Assembly: GCF_007754425.1 (NCBI RefSeq)
Contig: NZ_CP037452.1
Coordinates: 6,365,164 to 6,429,163 of the forward strand
Direction of reading: 5' to 3'
From: Gimesia fumaroli
Lineage (GTDB): Bacteria; Planctomycetota; Planctomycetia; Planctomycetales; Planctomycetaceae
DNA: 64,000 nucleotides
Each line of letters begins with the position of its first letter. Position 1 is the first letter of the stretch. Of this stretch, positions 55,502 to 64,000 are shown piece by piece. The position numbers and the translations under genes are program-made. The notes below the pieces were generated by a model. The model worked only from the letters and a program-made list of their open reading frames with translations, had not been told where the DNA came from and did not search any database.

Positions 55502-56485
55502 TTATGCGGCTTCACCAAGCAAGCGCTTCCAAAGCCGCGGAAAGTAAGACTCTTGTTTGTGTTTCGGTTCTTTGACTTTATTCAGGTCAATCAGATGATC
55601 GGCCAGTTTATAAATTGCCTCCGACGCGGGACAATCCGGGTGACTTAATACAAAAGGTTCCCGGTCATAAACTGACTGAACGACATGCATATCATGCGGA
55701 ATCTGACCAGCCTGACTTAAGCCGGTATGTAAAAATAATTCTGTTGTTTTCTTGAGTTGCTGAAATACGTTTTCTCCCTGGTCTGTTGAAGTGCATTGAT
55801 TGACCAGTGTCTGTATTTCTAATGTCTGAATTGCCGATAGTGATTTAATCGTCGCATAGGCGTCGGCAATCGCCGTTGGTTCGGGAGTCGTCACAATCAA
55901 CACATCGTCGGCCGTCGTCACAAACTGCCGGATACTGCGATGAATGCCGGTTCCGTTATCTAAAATCAGATAATCGTGTGTGGCTTCCAGTTCCTGCATC
56001 TGCCCCAGCACATCTTTGCGAACCGCTTCCGAGCAGTCTGCTAAATCGGTCAAGCCGCTGGCGCCGGTCACCACGTTGACTCCCAATGGTCCCTGTAACT
56101 GAATTTCTTTCAGCGAACGGGCACCACTGACAACGTGTGACAGGTTCCAATAGCCGTTTAAACGACTCAGTAAATCGATATTTCCGAGCGCCAGATTCAC
56201 GTCCATCAGGCAAACCGATGCTCCGGACTGTGCCAGTGCCAACGCCAGATTCAAAGAGATGACCGATTTTCCCACGCCCCCTTTACCACTGCAGACCGCG
56301 AGTGTCCGGCAGCGTGTGGACTTGTCTTTCTCAATGATTCCCGGCTGTCGTTGTTCCATCAAACCACGCAGAACCTTGGCCTGGTCTCCTCGCGATGCGA
56401 GTGACGGCTGAAGATTCTCAGTCGTTGAATCAGTCGAAATGACTTCCGCCTGATTCACTAAGATTTCATTGACAACTGGAGCCAT
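55502..56485 (-). CDS. flhG: flagellar number regulator, MinD-like ATPase (FlhG)
   Basis: A 327-residue ParA/MinD ATPase from ATG 56485; it overlaps the flhF stop by 28 bases, so the start may be coupled. Deviant Walker A CSGKGGVGKSVISLNLALAL, then DVNLALGNIDLL and YLILDNGTGIHRSI, the switch II region (Asn in place of the usual Asp-Thr-Gly layout). FlhG limits the number and place of flagella by acting on the GTPase FlhF. The C-terminus has no visible helix-turn-helix. Confidence 0.92.
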   Translation of the reverse strand: MAPVVNEILVNQAEVISTDSTTENLQPSLASRGDQAKVLRGLMEQRQPGIIEKDKSTRCRTLAVCSGKGGVGKSVISLNLALALAQSGASVCLMDVNLALGNIDLLSRLNGYWNLSHVVSGARSLKEIQLQGPLGVNVVTGASGLTDLADCSEAVRKDVLGQMQELEATHDYLILDNGTGIHRSIRQFVTTADDVLIVTTPEPTAIADAYATIKSLSAIQTLEIQTLVNQCTSTDQGENVFQQLKKTTELFLHTGLSQAGQIPHDMHVVQSVYDREPFVLSHPDCPASEAIYKLADHLIDLNKVKEPKHKQESYFPRLWKRLLGEAA

Positions 56486-57924
56486 CTGGCTTCCCTTTTC
56501 TCTAAATTTCGTTTGGAACAAAACGCCTGTGAGTAACTTTTGAATTCCTGATAATTAAGTCCGATCCGTCTCAGCTTTAACGCAGTTGATCTTCTCCCAA
56601 AATCAAGCGCCATCCGGGTGGCATTCGCCGGCTCGATATCATCGGGAACATCCTGTCCGGTCGTCAGATACCGGACGGGTAATTGAACATTCTGACTTAA
56701 GGTCAAGAGGCTGCCCATCACGGGCGCTTCGTCCAGCTTGGTCAGAATCATCGACGTGGGTCGAGCAACCTGAAATCGTTTGGCGATTGCTTCCAGACTT
56801 TTCACACTGGAGGTCATACTCATGACCAGAGAAACTTCATCAATGGGAACTTCCTGAAACAATTGTTCGAGTTCCTGAATTTTCAAATCATCACTAGGAC
56901 TGCGGCCCGCGGTATCGACGAGAATCAGATCCAGGCCCACCATTTCATCTAACGCCTGCTGCATCTCGCGGGGAGTGCTCACCACTTTCATAGGCAAATC
57001 AATAATTTCCGCATACGTGCGTAACTGTTCGACGGCGGCAATACGATACGTGTCGACGGTGACCAGCCCCATTTTCACGTTATCGCGTAAGCGGAAGTTC
57101 GCAGCCAGTTTGGCAATCGTGGTAGTTTTTCCTACTCCGGTCGGTCCGACGAGAGCGACCACTTTACGTTGACCGGGAACCGCCCGAATCGGCGTGGTAC
57201 AGGAGAGTTGAGATTCGATTAACGCCGCCAGCAGTGCTTTGCTGGCATTCGCGTCTTTGAGTTGTTCGGGAGTCGCATTTTCTTTGAGTTTTGAAATCAG
57301 TTCATGCGCGATGGATTCATCGACTTCGGCATCAATCAGGCTTGTATAAATCTGGAACAACTCGGTCGGGACATCCGTGGATCGTTGTGACCGGGTGCGG
57401 CGATCTAAAGATTCCAGCATTTCTTGAATCGCGTTAAGTTTTTCTGCGAACTCTTCCGTCGGGTCATAGGATTTCTGCTCTGGTGAACTCTGTCGCGGAA
57501 TGCTCTCAGATGCTCTTTGATCAAAACGACTCCGAACTCGTGGAGGAGCCGGTGCAGCGGAGTACTCGGGCTGGCGCTCTGGTAAATCAGCTCGTCGGGG
57601 AGGGGCGGCACTTTGCCGGGCGGGAGCCGCAGGTGCATCCGATTCCGCATAGGCATTCGCATTCGTTGGCTGCAAATTAGAAGCACGATGCCGCAGAGTG
57701 GACGCGGGACGCGCTGGTGTCTGGACGGCGGCCGGGGTACGTGTTTTGATATCCAGGCCGGCTGTGATTTCGAATTCTTCTTTTGGCTTGGACCAGGGCA
57801 AGAGACCTTTACGGCCGGGAACCTGCTTGGTCTGCAGGATGACGGCGTCACTGCCCATTTCCTGGCGGACCAGGTTCAGTGCTTCCTGCATCGATGCGGC
57901 TTTGAAAGTGCGAACATCTGACAT
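56458..57924 (-). CDS. flhF: flagellar SRP-type GTPase FlhF
   Basis: A 488-residue protein: an N-terminal region (SDVRTFKAASMQEALNLVRQEMGSDAVILQTKQV) typical of FlhF, a Pro/Ala/Arg-rich linker (about 70-160), then the SRP-family NG domain with LVGPTGVGKTTTIAKLAANF, DTYRIAAVEQLRTYAE, LVDTAGRSPSD and MTKLDE-type LTKLDEAPVMG. FlhF places the flagellum. Its gene lies between flhA and flhG. Confidence 0.95.
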   Translation of the reverse strand: MSDVRTFKAASMQEALNLVRQEMGSDAVILQTKQVPGRKGLLPWSKPKEEFEITAGLDIKTRTPAAVQTPARPASTLRHRASNLQPTNANAYAESDAPAAPARQSAAPPRRADLPERQPEYSAAPAPPRVRSRFDQRASESIPRQSSPEQKSYDPTEEFAEKLNAIQEMLESLDRRTRSQRSTDVPTELFQIYTSLIDAEVDESIAHELISKLKENATPEQLKDANASKALLAALIESQLSCTTPIRAVPGQRKVVALVGPTGVGKTTTIAKLAANFRLRDNVKMGLVTVDTYRIAAVEQLRTYAEIIDLPMKVVSTPREMQQALDEMVGLDLILVDTAGRSPSDDLKIQELEQLFQEVPIDEVSLVMSMTSSVKSLEAIAKRFQVARPTSMILTKLDEAPVMGSLLTLSQNVQLPVRYLTTGQDVPDDIEPANATRMALDFGRRSTALKLRRIGLNYQEFKSYSQAFCSKRNLEKREARWLQLSMKS

Positions 57925-58028
57925 GTTTCACGTTTCCTCTATTTCACGTTTCCGTTTGTATTGTTGTATCTGTTCATTCAAGCTTCAGTCTTGAAGCGTC
58001 TTTGTCTTTTGTTTTGTATCTGTGTTTC

Positions 58029-60152
58029 TCATGCTGCCCTCGCCGCCATTGCTTCCGGATTCAAATGACCGGCCGAAATCTGGCCGACTGCTTCGACGTC
58101 CGTATCGCGAGTGATTTCGTTTAAGCTCAATACCACCAGTCGTGGTAATAAGGGGGAGGTAATCTGTTTCAAGCCGGCTCTGATTTGCGGATTGCAGATC
58201 ACAATCGGATGCCCGCCTGAAGCGACCAGCGGCTCAATCTGATTGGCAATTGCCTGCGTGATCAGTTCACCGGTCTGGGGAGCCAGTTTGATAACCAGCC
58301 CATGTTCGTTGTAATCAATGCCCGACATCAGCACATCTTCGAGTTCGGGATCCAGGGTGACGACTCTTAACAGGCGTTTGCTGTCGCGATATTGCTGGCA
58401 GATGCTACGGGCCAAACCATTGCGGACATATTCCGTTAAAATCATGGGTTCTTTGGTGCGATCTGCATAATCGCCGAGTGACTGTAAAATGGTTTCCAGA
58501 TCGCGAATCGGCACACGTTCACGCAGTAAATTCGAAAGTACGTGCTGCACTTGTGATATTTTCAGCACATCGGGAATCAGTTCTTCGACCACTTTGGGAG
58601 ACGATTCCTTGAGGTTTTCGATGAGGGCATGCACCTGCTCGCGGGTCAGTAATTCGCTGCTGTGTTCGCGAACGACTTCGGTCAGATGGGTAATCACCAC
58701 GGCTGAAGGTTCCACCACATTGAAGCCCATCAGCTCGGCGCGTTCTTTCTGTCCCAGTTCAATCCATTTCGCGGGCCGACCAAAGGCCGGTTCGACGGTA
58801 TCGATTCCAGGGATGTCGCCGCTGGTAGCCCCCGTATCAATGGCCAGTAACCCGTCGGGATAAATTGCACCCCAGGCGACAGCCACATCGCGAATTTTAA
58901 TCTGATAGTCGCGTTGTCCCAGCCGAATGTTATCTCTGATGCGTACCTTCGGCAGAATGATGCCCAATTCCTGGGCAATTTTGTGTCGGATGCGTGTGAC
59001 CCGATCTAATAAATCGCCGCCGGTCGCCGGGTCTGCCATACGCAGTAGTCCGACGCCCAGCTCCAACTCCAGCGGATCAACAAACAGATGATCTTCGGGC
59101 TTGGGTTCGGGACGGGGCTGTTCCTGCTGTTGTGTTTCTTCTTTTTGTTTGACCACTTCCGCTGCCTGTTGGCCTTTTCTTCTCAGGGTTCCTGTAATCG
59201 CACATCCCACTGCCAATGCCAGCATCGGTCCCGCGGGTAAGCCGGTAAACGCCAGAGCAAACAGAAACGTCGAAGCCAGGAACAAGGCTTCCGGGTGACC
59301 GGAGAATTGCTTGACCACATCACGAGGCAGGTTACTGTCGACTGAAGTTCGCGTCACAATCAAGCCGGCTGCCAGTGAAATCAGGAAGCCGGGAACCTGT
59401 GTGACCAGACCATCTCCGATCGTGAGTGTGGTAAACACGGTTGCCGCTTTGCCGAGTTCCATGCCATGATCGACCATTCCGACGTACAGACCACCGACGA
59501 CGTTGATCAACGTGATGATAATACTGGCAATGGAATCGCCGCGAACGAACTTACTGGCACCATCCATCGAGCCATAGAAGTCGGCTTGTTCGGTGACTTC
59601 TTTACGACGTTCTTTCGCTTCTTCCGAACTGATCAAACCGGCATTCAAGTCGGCGTCGATTGCCATCTGCTTACCGGGCATACTATCGAGTGCAAAACGG
59701 GCGGCCACTTCACTGATCCGGGTCGCACCTTTGGTGATCACCATGAACTGAATCGTGACCAGAATCACGAAGATAATCAGGCCGACGACCAATTGACCGC
59801 CGGCAACAAACTGACCGAAGGCTTCAATCACGCCCCCGGCAGCAGCTGTTCCGTCGGCTGCACCACGGGTTAAAATCAAACGGGTGGAAGCCACGTTGAG
59901 CACCAGCCGTGCCAGTGTGGTTCCCAATAAAATCGCAGGGAATACGCTGAACTCCAGCGGGCGTGTGACATAAATGGTGGTCATCAGAATGACGACGGAA
60001 ACGGTAATATTGCAGGACAACAGGAAGTCCATCACGAACGGAGGCAACGGCGCAATGATTACCAGAACTGAGCTCACTATGACTAGTGGGAAAATCAGCC
60101 CGGTATGGCGCATCATCGATCCGGATAGACCGGTGTTAGACTCCGGTGGCAT
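58029..60152 (-). CDS. flhA: flagellar export gate component FlhA
   Basis: A 707-residue protein with eight N-terminal membrane helices (HTGLIFPLVIVSSVLVIIAP; FPAILLGTTLARLVLNVAST) and the FHIPEP-family core KGATRISEVAARFALDSMPGKQMAIDADL. The C-terminal cytoplasmic half (from about 330) is the docking domain for export substrates. FlhA forms the proton-driven gate of the flagellar export machine. GGAGG site five bases before the ATG. Confidence 0.96.
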   Translation of the reverse strand: MPPESNTGLSGSMMRHTGLIFPLVIVSSVLVIIAPLPPFVMDFLLSCNITVSVVILMTTIYVTRPLEFSVFPAILLGTTLARLVLNVASTRLILTRGAADGTAAAGGVIEAFGQFVAGGQLVVGLIIFVILVTIQFMVITKGATRISEVAARFALDSMPGKQMAIDADLNAGLISSEEAKERRKEVTEQADFYGSMDGASKFVRGDSIASIIITLINVVGGLYVGMVDHGMELGKAATVFTTLTIGDGLVTQVPGFLISLAAGLIVTRTSVDSNLPRDVVKQFSGHPEALFLASTFLFALAFTGLPAGPMLALAVGCAITGTLRRKGQQAAEVVKQKEETQQQEQPRPEPKPEDHLFVDPLELELGVGLLRMADPATGGDLLDRVTRIRHKIAQELGIILPKVRIRDNIRLGQRDYQIKIRDVAVAWGAIYPDGLLAIDTGATSGDIPGIDTVEPAFGRPAKWIELGQKERAELMGFNVVEPSAVVITHLTEVVREHSSELLTREQVHALIENLKESSPKVVEELIPDVLKISQVQHVLSNLLRERVPIRDLETILQSLGDYADRTKEPMILTEYVRNGLARSICQQYRDSKRLLRVVTLDPELEDVLMSGIDYNEHGLVIKLAPQTGELITQAIANQIEPLVASGGHPIVICNPQIRAGLKQITSPLLPRLVVLSLNEITRDTDVEAVGQISAGHLNPEAMAARAA

Positions 60153-60339
60153 CCATGCCTCCGTGATAAACAGTAAATTGGATTAGTGTGTAGGAATTAC
60201 AGAACAGTAAGGAAGTGATTTGATTTGATTTTGAGATGGATGAGAGAGAGGCGAGTGATAATGAAATCTTCAAATTCTGTCCAGAGGATTTCTTAATATT
60301 TCGTTCAAGTTTTTTTCAGTATCAGCCGAGACCCCTGTT

Positions 60340-61767
60340 TTAAGCCAGCATTTTCTGAACCAGATGGGCTTCTTCCACACCCGTTAAGCGGAAATCGAGA
60401 CCCTGGTAAAAATAGGAAAGCTCATGATGATCAATGCCGAGCAGATGTAACACAGTCGCATGAAAGTCGCGGACGTGAACCGTATCTTCGACCGAGTAAT
60501 ATCCCAACTCGTCAGTCTCTCCTATTGTGACACCGGGTTTGGAACCGCCACCAGCGACCCACATTGTGAACGCATCGATATGATGATCGCGGCCGATCAG
60601 ATCGCGGGGTTCTCCTTGAGGAGTCCGTCCGAATTCGCCTCCCCAGATCACCAGCGTATCATCTAACAGCCCGCGTTGTTTCAAATCTTTGACCAGCGCT
60701 GCTGAGGCTTGATCGGTTTCGAGACAACGAGCATCCAGTGATTCGCCCAGGTCGGTCCCTTTGTTGCCGTGATGGTCCCAGTCAGTGTGATACAATTGGA
60801 CAAAGCGGCAACCTTTTTCGATTAACCTGCGTGCCAGCAAACAGTTACGAGCATAAGAGGGCTTGGCCGGGTCGACGCCATACAAATCGAGAGTCTCTTT
60901 GGTCTCGCCGGACAGATCCATCAACTCGGGGGCGCTGGACTGCATGCGATACGCCATTTCGTAAGCGGAAATGCGTGTCGAAATTTCCGGGTCTCTTGTT
61001 TTCTCCAGCCGCAGCGCATTGAGTTCGTTCACGGTATCGATAAATTCTGACTGACGTTTCTGATCAATTCCCTTTGGGCTCGACAAATTCAAGATGGGAT
61101 CAGCGCCGTTAAGAAAAGGAACGCCCTGATACGTCGTCGGCAGAAATCCGCTGCCCCAAAGTGGTGCCCCGCCTCGCGGGCCGCGGGGCCCCGACTGCAG
61201 CACGACAAAGCCGGGCAGATTTTGTGATTCACTGCCAATCCCATAAGTCACCCAGGCCCCCATACTGGGACGCCCGAACTGCTGCGTGCCCGTATTCATA
61301 AACAGCTTGGCCGGTCCATGATTGAACACATCCGTTTTCATACTTTTCAGAACCGTAATATCATCGGCCACACTCGCCAGATGCGGAATCGCATCCGAGA
61401 GTTCCGTTCCCGCAGCGCCATGCTTTTTGAATTTGCGGCGCGTGCCCAGCAGCTTGGCGTCTTTTTTCAGAAAGGCAAACTGCTTGCCTTCGACATACGA
61501 TTCGGGAATGACTTTGCCTTCCAGTTCCTGGAGTTTGGGTTTGAAGTCAAACAGTTCCAGCTGGCTCGGCCCTCCCGCCATGAACAGATAGATCACATTT
61601 TTGGCTTTGGGGGGATGATGCGTTTTCCCCAGCGCAGCAGGCCCCGCTTGTGCCCGTTGCTCATTCTGCAGCAACGCAGCCAACCCCATTGCACCGGCTC
61701 CCACGGCACAATTCTCAAAAAAGTGGCGTCGTGTCTGTTCGCGTAATACGAGGTCGTCAAAACTCAT
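60340..61767 (-). CDS. DUF1501 protein, Tat-exported, copy 3
   Basis: A 475-residue protein with Tat-type start (REQTRRHFFENCAVGAGAMGL) and HHPPKAKNVIYLFMAGGPSQLELFD. The likely metal-site region is WGGEFGRTPQGEPRDLIGRDHHIDAF. The start follows AAGGAGACAG. It is the downstream member of the pair with the DUF1549/DUF1553 gene at 61826 (58-base gap), in reverse orientation to the other two modules. Most similar to copy 2. Confidence 0.93.
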   Translation of the reverse strand: MSFDDLVLREQTRRHFFENCAVGAGAMGLAALLQNEQRAQAGPAALGKTHHPPKAKNVIYLFMAGGPSQLELFDFKPKLQELEGKVIPESYVEGKQFAFLKKDAKLLGTRRKFKKHGAAGTELSDAIPHLASVADDITVLKSMKTDVFNHGPAKLFMNTGTQQFGRPSMGAWVTYGIGSESQNLPGFVVLQSGPRGPRGGAPLWGSGFLPTTYQGVPFLNGADPILNLSSPKGIDQKRQSEFIDTVNELNALRLEKTRDPEISTRISAYEMAYRMQSSAPELMDLSGETKETLDLYGVDPAKPSYARNCLLARRLIEKGCRFVQLYHTDWDHHGNKGTDLGESLDARCLETDQASAALVKDLKQRGLLDDTLVIWGGEFGRTPQGEPRDLIGRDHHIDAFTMWVAGGGSKPGVTIGETDELGYYSVEDTVHVRDFHATVLHLLGIDHHELSYFYQGLDFRLTGVEEAHLVQKMLA

Positions 61768-61825
61768 CCGCTGTCTCCTTGAATGCCATGTTGTTCAAAC
61801 ACAATATCCAGCATGAGAAAATGTG

Positions 61826-64000
61826 TTATTCGCGTGTAATAAATTCATCCAGATTCATCAAGACACGGGCGACCGCCGTCCAACTGGCGGCTTCCGCGAC
61901 ATCGATTTCTTTGGGTATCTTATCTGAAGCCACCTGAGCCGCTTCTTTCGGTGATTCCTTAAAATGCGCCCGCTGTTCGTTTAAGTAACGGGTCAGCACA
62001 TCCAGCTCATGATCAGAGGGAGACCGGGACAGACAAATCTGGAATGCCTGTCTCATTCGACCTTCATCATAGTCGGGGCCGTCTGTGAGAATTCGCACGG
62101 CAAACCCCTGAATCAATTCAAATAGAGAATGATCGTTGGCCAGTGTTAACGCCTGCAGGGGGGTATTCGAACGAACGCGGCGAGTGCACGTGGTATTACT
62201 GTTGGGGGCATCGAAGGTCGGCAACATCGGATACGGACTCGAACGCCAGAAATACGTATACATGCCGCGGCGGTATCGATCTTCGCCTTTCTCTTCTGGC
62301 CAGGCTTTTTTGTTTTGTGTCAGAACATAAATCCCCTCAGGTTGAGGCGGATAAACGCTCGGGCCGCCAATCTTTCGCGTCAACAGACCGCTGCTGGCAA
62401 GAAACACATCCCGGATCGATTCCGCTTCCAGTCGAAACCGATTCTGTCGGGAGAGCAGCAGATTGCGCGGGTCCTGTGATTGATTGGCAGGGTCAAAGTC
62501 CGACGACTGACGATAGGCGGCTGAGGTCACAATCAACCGATGCAGTTGTTTCATGTCCCAGCCATTGTGTATAAACTCTGCCGCCAACCAGTCCAGCAAT
62601 TCGGGATGCGTGGGTTCTGTTCCCTGTGTGCCGAAATCGTTTTCTGTCTCGACGAGCCCTTTCCCAAAGAAACGTTGCCAGTAACGATTGACGGTCACCC
62701 GGGCCGTCAGTGGTTGTTCAGGGCTGGTCAACCAGTTGGCAAAATCCAGGCGCGTCGGCGTCTTTACACCTTCGGGCATCGGCGGTAAGACATCAGGAAC
62801 TCCGGGACTGACAGGCGCGCCGGGTGCCAGAAAATTACCACGTAGAAGAATAAACGTTTCGCGTGGTTTTGGCAGCTCCTTCATGACCATCGTGGTCACG
62901 ATGGCTTTATTCAATTTCGTCTGTTCTGCTTTCTGCTTTGTCAACCGCTGGTTCAGTTTCGACCATTTTGCATCCGACTTATGAAACTCATCGGCTATCT
63001 TCGCCTTAAGTTTTGCATCCCATTTTTCTTCCGGTTGTTTTAGCTGAGCAAGGAGCTCTGTATCAAAATTCAACACGCCAGGGCTAACGGTCGTCGTCGC
63101 GAAACGGAAACGACCGACATTGTATCTGGAATCACGAGTCTGGGTTAATGTCACTCGCAACTTCTGTGGCCCGTCAGAGCTGAGCGCTTCGTTTAAATGC
63201 AGTATCGCATGGCGATTCACATTCATCTTGCCTTTTTTCACGTTGATCGCCCACCCGGTTTTCAAATCACCGTCGACCAGGTTTTGAGCGGGAAACTTCA
63301 CTTGCGAATGGTCGGCGGTCGCTTTCGCCAACTTCACCGGTGCAAACTTCGACCAGCCCTGTTTTGTCTTTCGAGCGACTTCAACAGCGACTTCATCCAA
63401 GACAAAGTTCCCATTGCCGGCCCAGCCGGGACCCATTTTCGGAAGGCTCTCATGAGTGAGTACTTCCAGCCGCACTCCCGTTATTCCCGAGGGAACCGCC
63501 GCCGTTTCGACGACATAGATATCGTTGTTGGGAATCTTGCCACCGACCAGCAGTGAATCATCTTCCAATACCGTGATCGTCGCTCCATTCTCGGATTTCG
63601 CAGTCTCTGATTTCAGAATCGTCCATTGCTTCTCGGAATCTTTCAGAGCCTGCTTCAGATCCAGTTGCCACGTCTGAAATTTCGGTTCCAGTTGTTTTTT
63701 GCGTTCTGCCAGTTGTTTCTGGATCTTTGTAATCTCTTGTTTCAGATCGGCCTGCTTCGCTTTTTGTTCATCGGTCGGCAGTGCTAAGGTAGGGGGCGCA
63801 CTGTTGATATCAGCCGTACTGTTGAAGATCGCATACAGTTGATAGAAGTCCCGCTGCGTAATCGGATCGTATTTATGCTTGTGGCATTGCGCACAGCCGA
63901 CTGTCAGTCCCAGGAATGCGGCCCCCGTTGTATTCACCCGATCGACGACTGCTTCGACACGAAACTGTTCCGGGTTCGTGCCCCCTTCCTGGTTGATCAA
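61826..64000 (-). CDS. DUF1549/DUF1553 cytochrome-domain protein, copy 3, N-terminus beyond window
   Basis: The gene runs off the right edge; only the C-terminal about 724 residues are present and no start can be given. The visible part opens inside DUF1549 (EGGTNPEQFRVEAVVDRVNTTG) and has CAQCHKHKYDPI, the second CxxCH motif. Long coiled-coil-like Lys/Gln stretches and a discoidin-like middle follow, then DUF1553 (RVTVNRYWQRFFGKGLVETENDFG; FDAPNSNTTCTRRVRSNTPLQALTLAND). The first CxxCH of the PSCyt1 domain would be outside the window. Stop 58 bases before the DUF1501 gene. Confidence 0.92.
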   Translation of the reverse strand: MINQEGGTNPEQFRVEAVVDRVNTTGAAFLGLTVGCAQCHKHKYDPITQRDFYQLYAIFNSTADINSAPPTLALPTDEQKAKQADLKQEITKIQKQLAERKKQLEPKFQTWQLDLKQALKDSEKQWTILKSETAKSENGATITVLEDDSLLVGGKIPNNDIYVVETAAVPSGITGVRLEVLTHESLPKMGPGWAGNGNFVLDEVAVEVARKTKQGWSKFAPVKLAKATADHSQVKFPAQNLVDGDLKTGWAINVKKGKMNVNRHAILHLNEALSSDGPQKLRVTLTQTRDSRYNVGRFRFATTTVSPGVLNFDTELLAQLKQPEEKWDAKLKAKIADEFHKSDAKWSKLNQRLTKQKAEQTKLNKAIVTTMVMKELPKPRETFILLRGNFLAPGAPVSPGVPDVLPPMPEGVKTPTRLDFANWLTSPEQPLTARVTVNRYWQRFFGKGLVETENDFGTQGTEPTHPELLDWLAAEFIHNGWDMKQLHRLIVTSAAYRQSSDFDPANQSQDPRNLLLSRQNRFRLEAESIRDVFLASSGLLTRKIGGPSVYPPQPEGIYVLTQNKKAWPEEKGEDRYRRGMYTYFWRSSPYPMLPTFDAPNSNTTCTRRVRSNTPLQALTLANDHSLFELIQGFAVRILTDGPDYDEGRMRQAFQICLSRSPSDHELDVLTRYLNEQRAHFKESPKEAAQVASDKIPKEIDVAEAASWTAVARVLMNLDEFITRE

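Overview
The window looks like a chromosomal segment of a planctomycete, most likely a Gimesia/Planctomyces relative. The evidence is three cytochrome-domain DUF1549/DUF1553 plus DUF1501 gene pairs, DUF1559 pilin-like proteins, a futalosine-route menaquinone pair, a PVM-type (Planctomycetes/Verrucomicrobia) bacterial microcompartment operon and a dispersed planctomycete-style repeat. Base composition is moderate and gene starts mix ATG, GTG and TTG. I recognised no rRNA, tRNA or CRISPR array. The genus is inferred from gene content, not from a database match.

Layout. 1-12.4 kb: the end of a DUF1559 gene, a small lipoprotein, and two modules in which a large haem-motif DUF1549/DUF1553 protein is followed by a Tat-exported DUF1501 protein. 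A complete reverse-strand DUF1559 gene lies between them, and the second module has a promoter and a leader with three tandem hairpins. 12.5-26.6 kb: housekeeping and envelope genes, including an RmlD-like protein lacking the usual Tyr/Lys pair, peptide deformylase (def), formyltransferase (fmt), a DUF1570-like metallopeptidase lipoprotein, the menaquinone genes mqnP-like and mqnE, a VOC protein, a long coiled-coil protein, thioredoxin and purN. 26.6-29.5 kb: a reverse-strand multicopper oxidase and TolC-family lipoprotein, probably for copper handling.

30.1-40.7 kb is the metabolic centrepiece: a microcompartment operon headed by a DeoR regulator. It encodes two hexameric and three pentameric shell proteins, PduL, an acetate/propionate kinase, a CoA-acylating aldehyde dehydrogenase, a class II aldolase, a lactate/malate-type dehydrogenase and three poorly understood proteins (an RpiB-like protein, a four-helix membrane protein and a class I aldolase-like protein). 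The aldolase would cleave a deoxyhexulose phosphate such as fuculose-1-phosphate or rhamnulose-1-phosphate. The lactaldehyde would then pass through lactyl-CoA and lactyl-phosphate to lactate plus ATP inside the shell. Related cargo-targeting helices are visible on four proteins, and a CCTAAAG/CTTTAGG palindrome upstream is a candidate operator.

40.8-46.7 kb: a YfhO-like membrane protein, an FHA protein, a small secreted NTF2-like protein and a MoxR/DUF58 pair. 46.7-52.3 kb is a gene-poor accessory stretch with gene remnants, an orphan protease propeptide-like ORF, a protein with an NCYNY/HWYR (possibly papain-like) domain, a secreted beta-sandwich protein and a NUC1-family nuclease. Copies of a dispersed repeat occur here and on both sides of the next flavoprotein gene. 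54-60.2 kb: a reverse-strand flagellar cluster (flhA, flhF, flhG, a small membrane protein, fliA). 60.3-64 kb: a third DUF1501 plus DUF1549/DUF1553 pair, running off the right edge.
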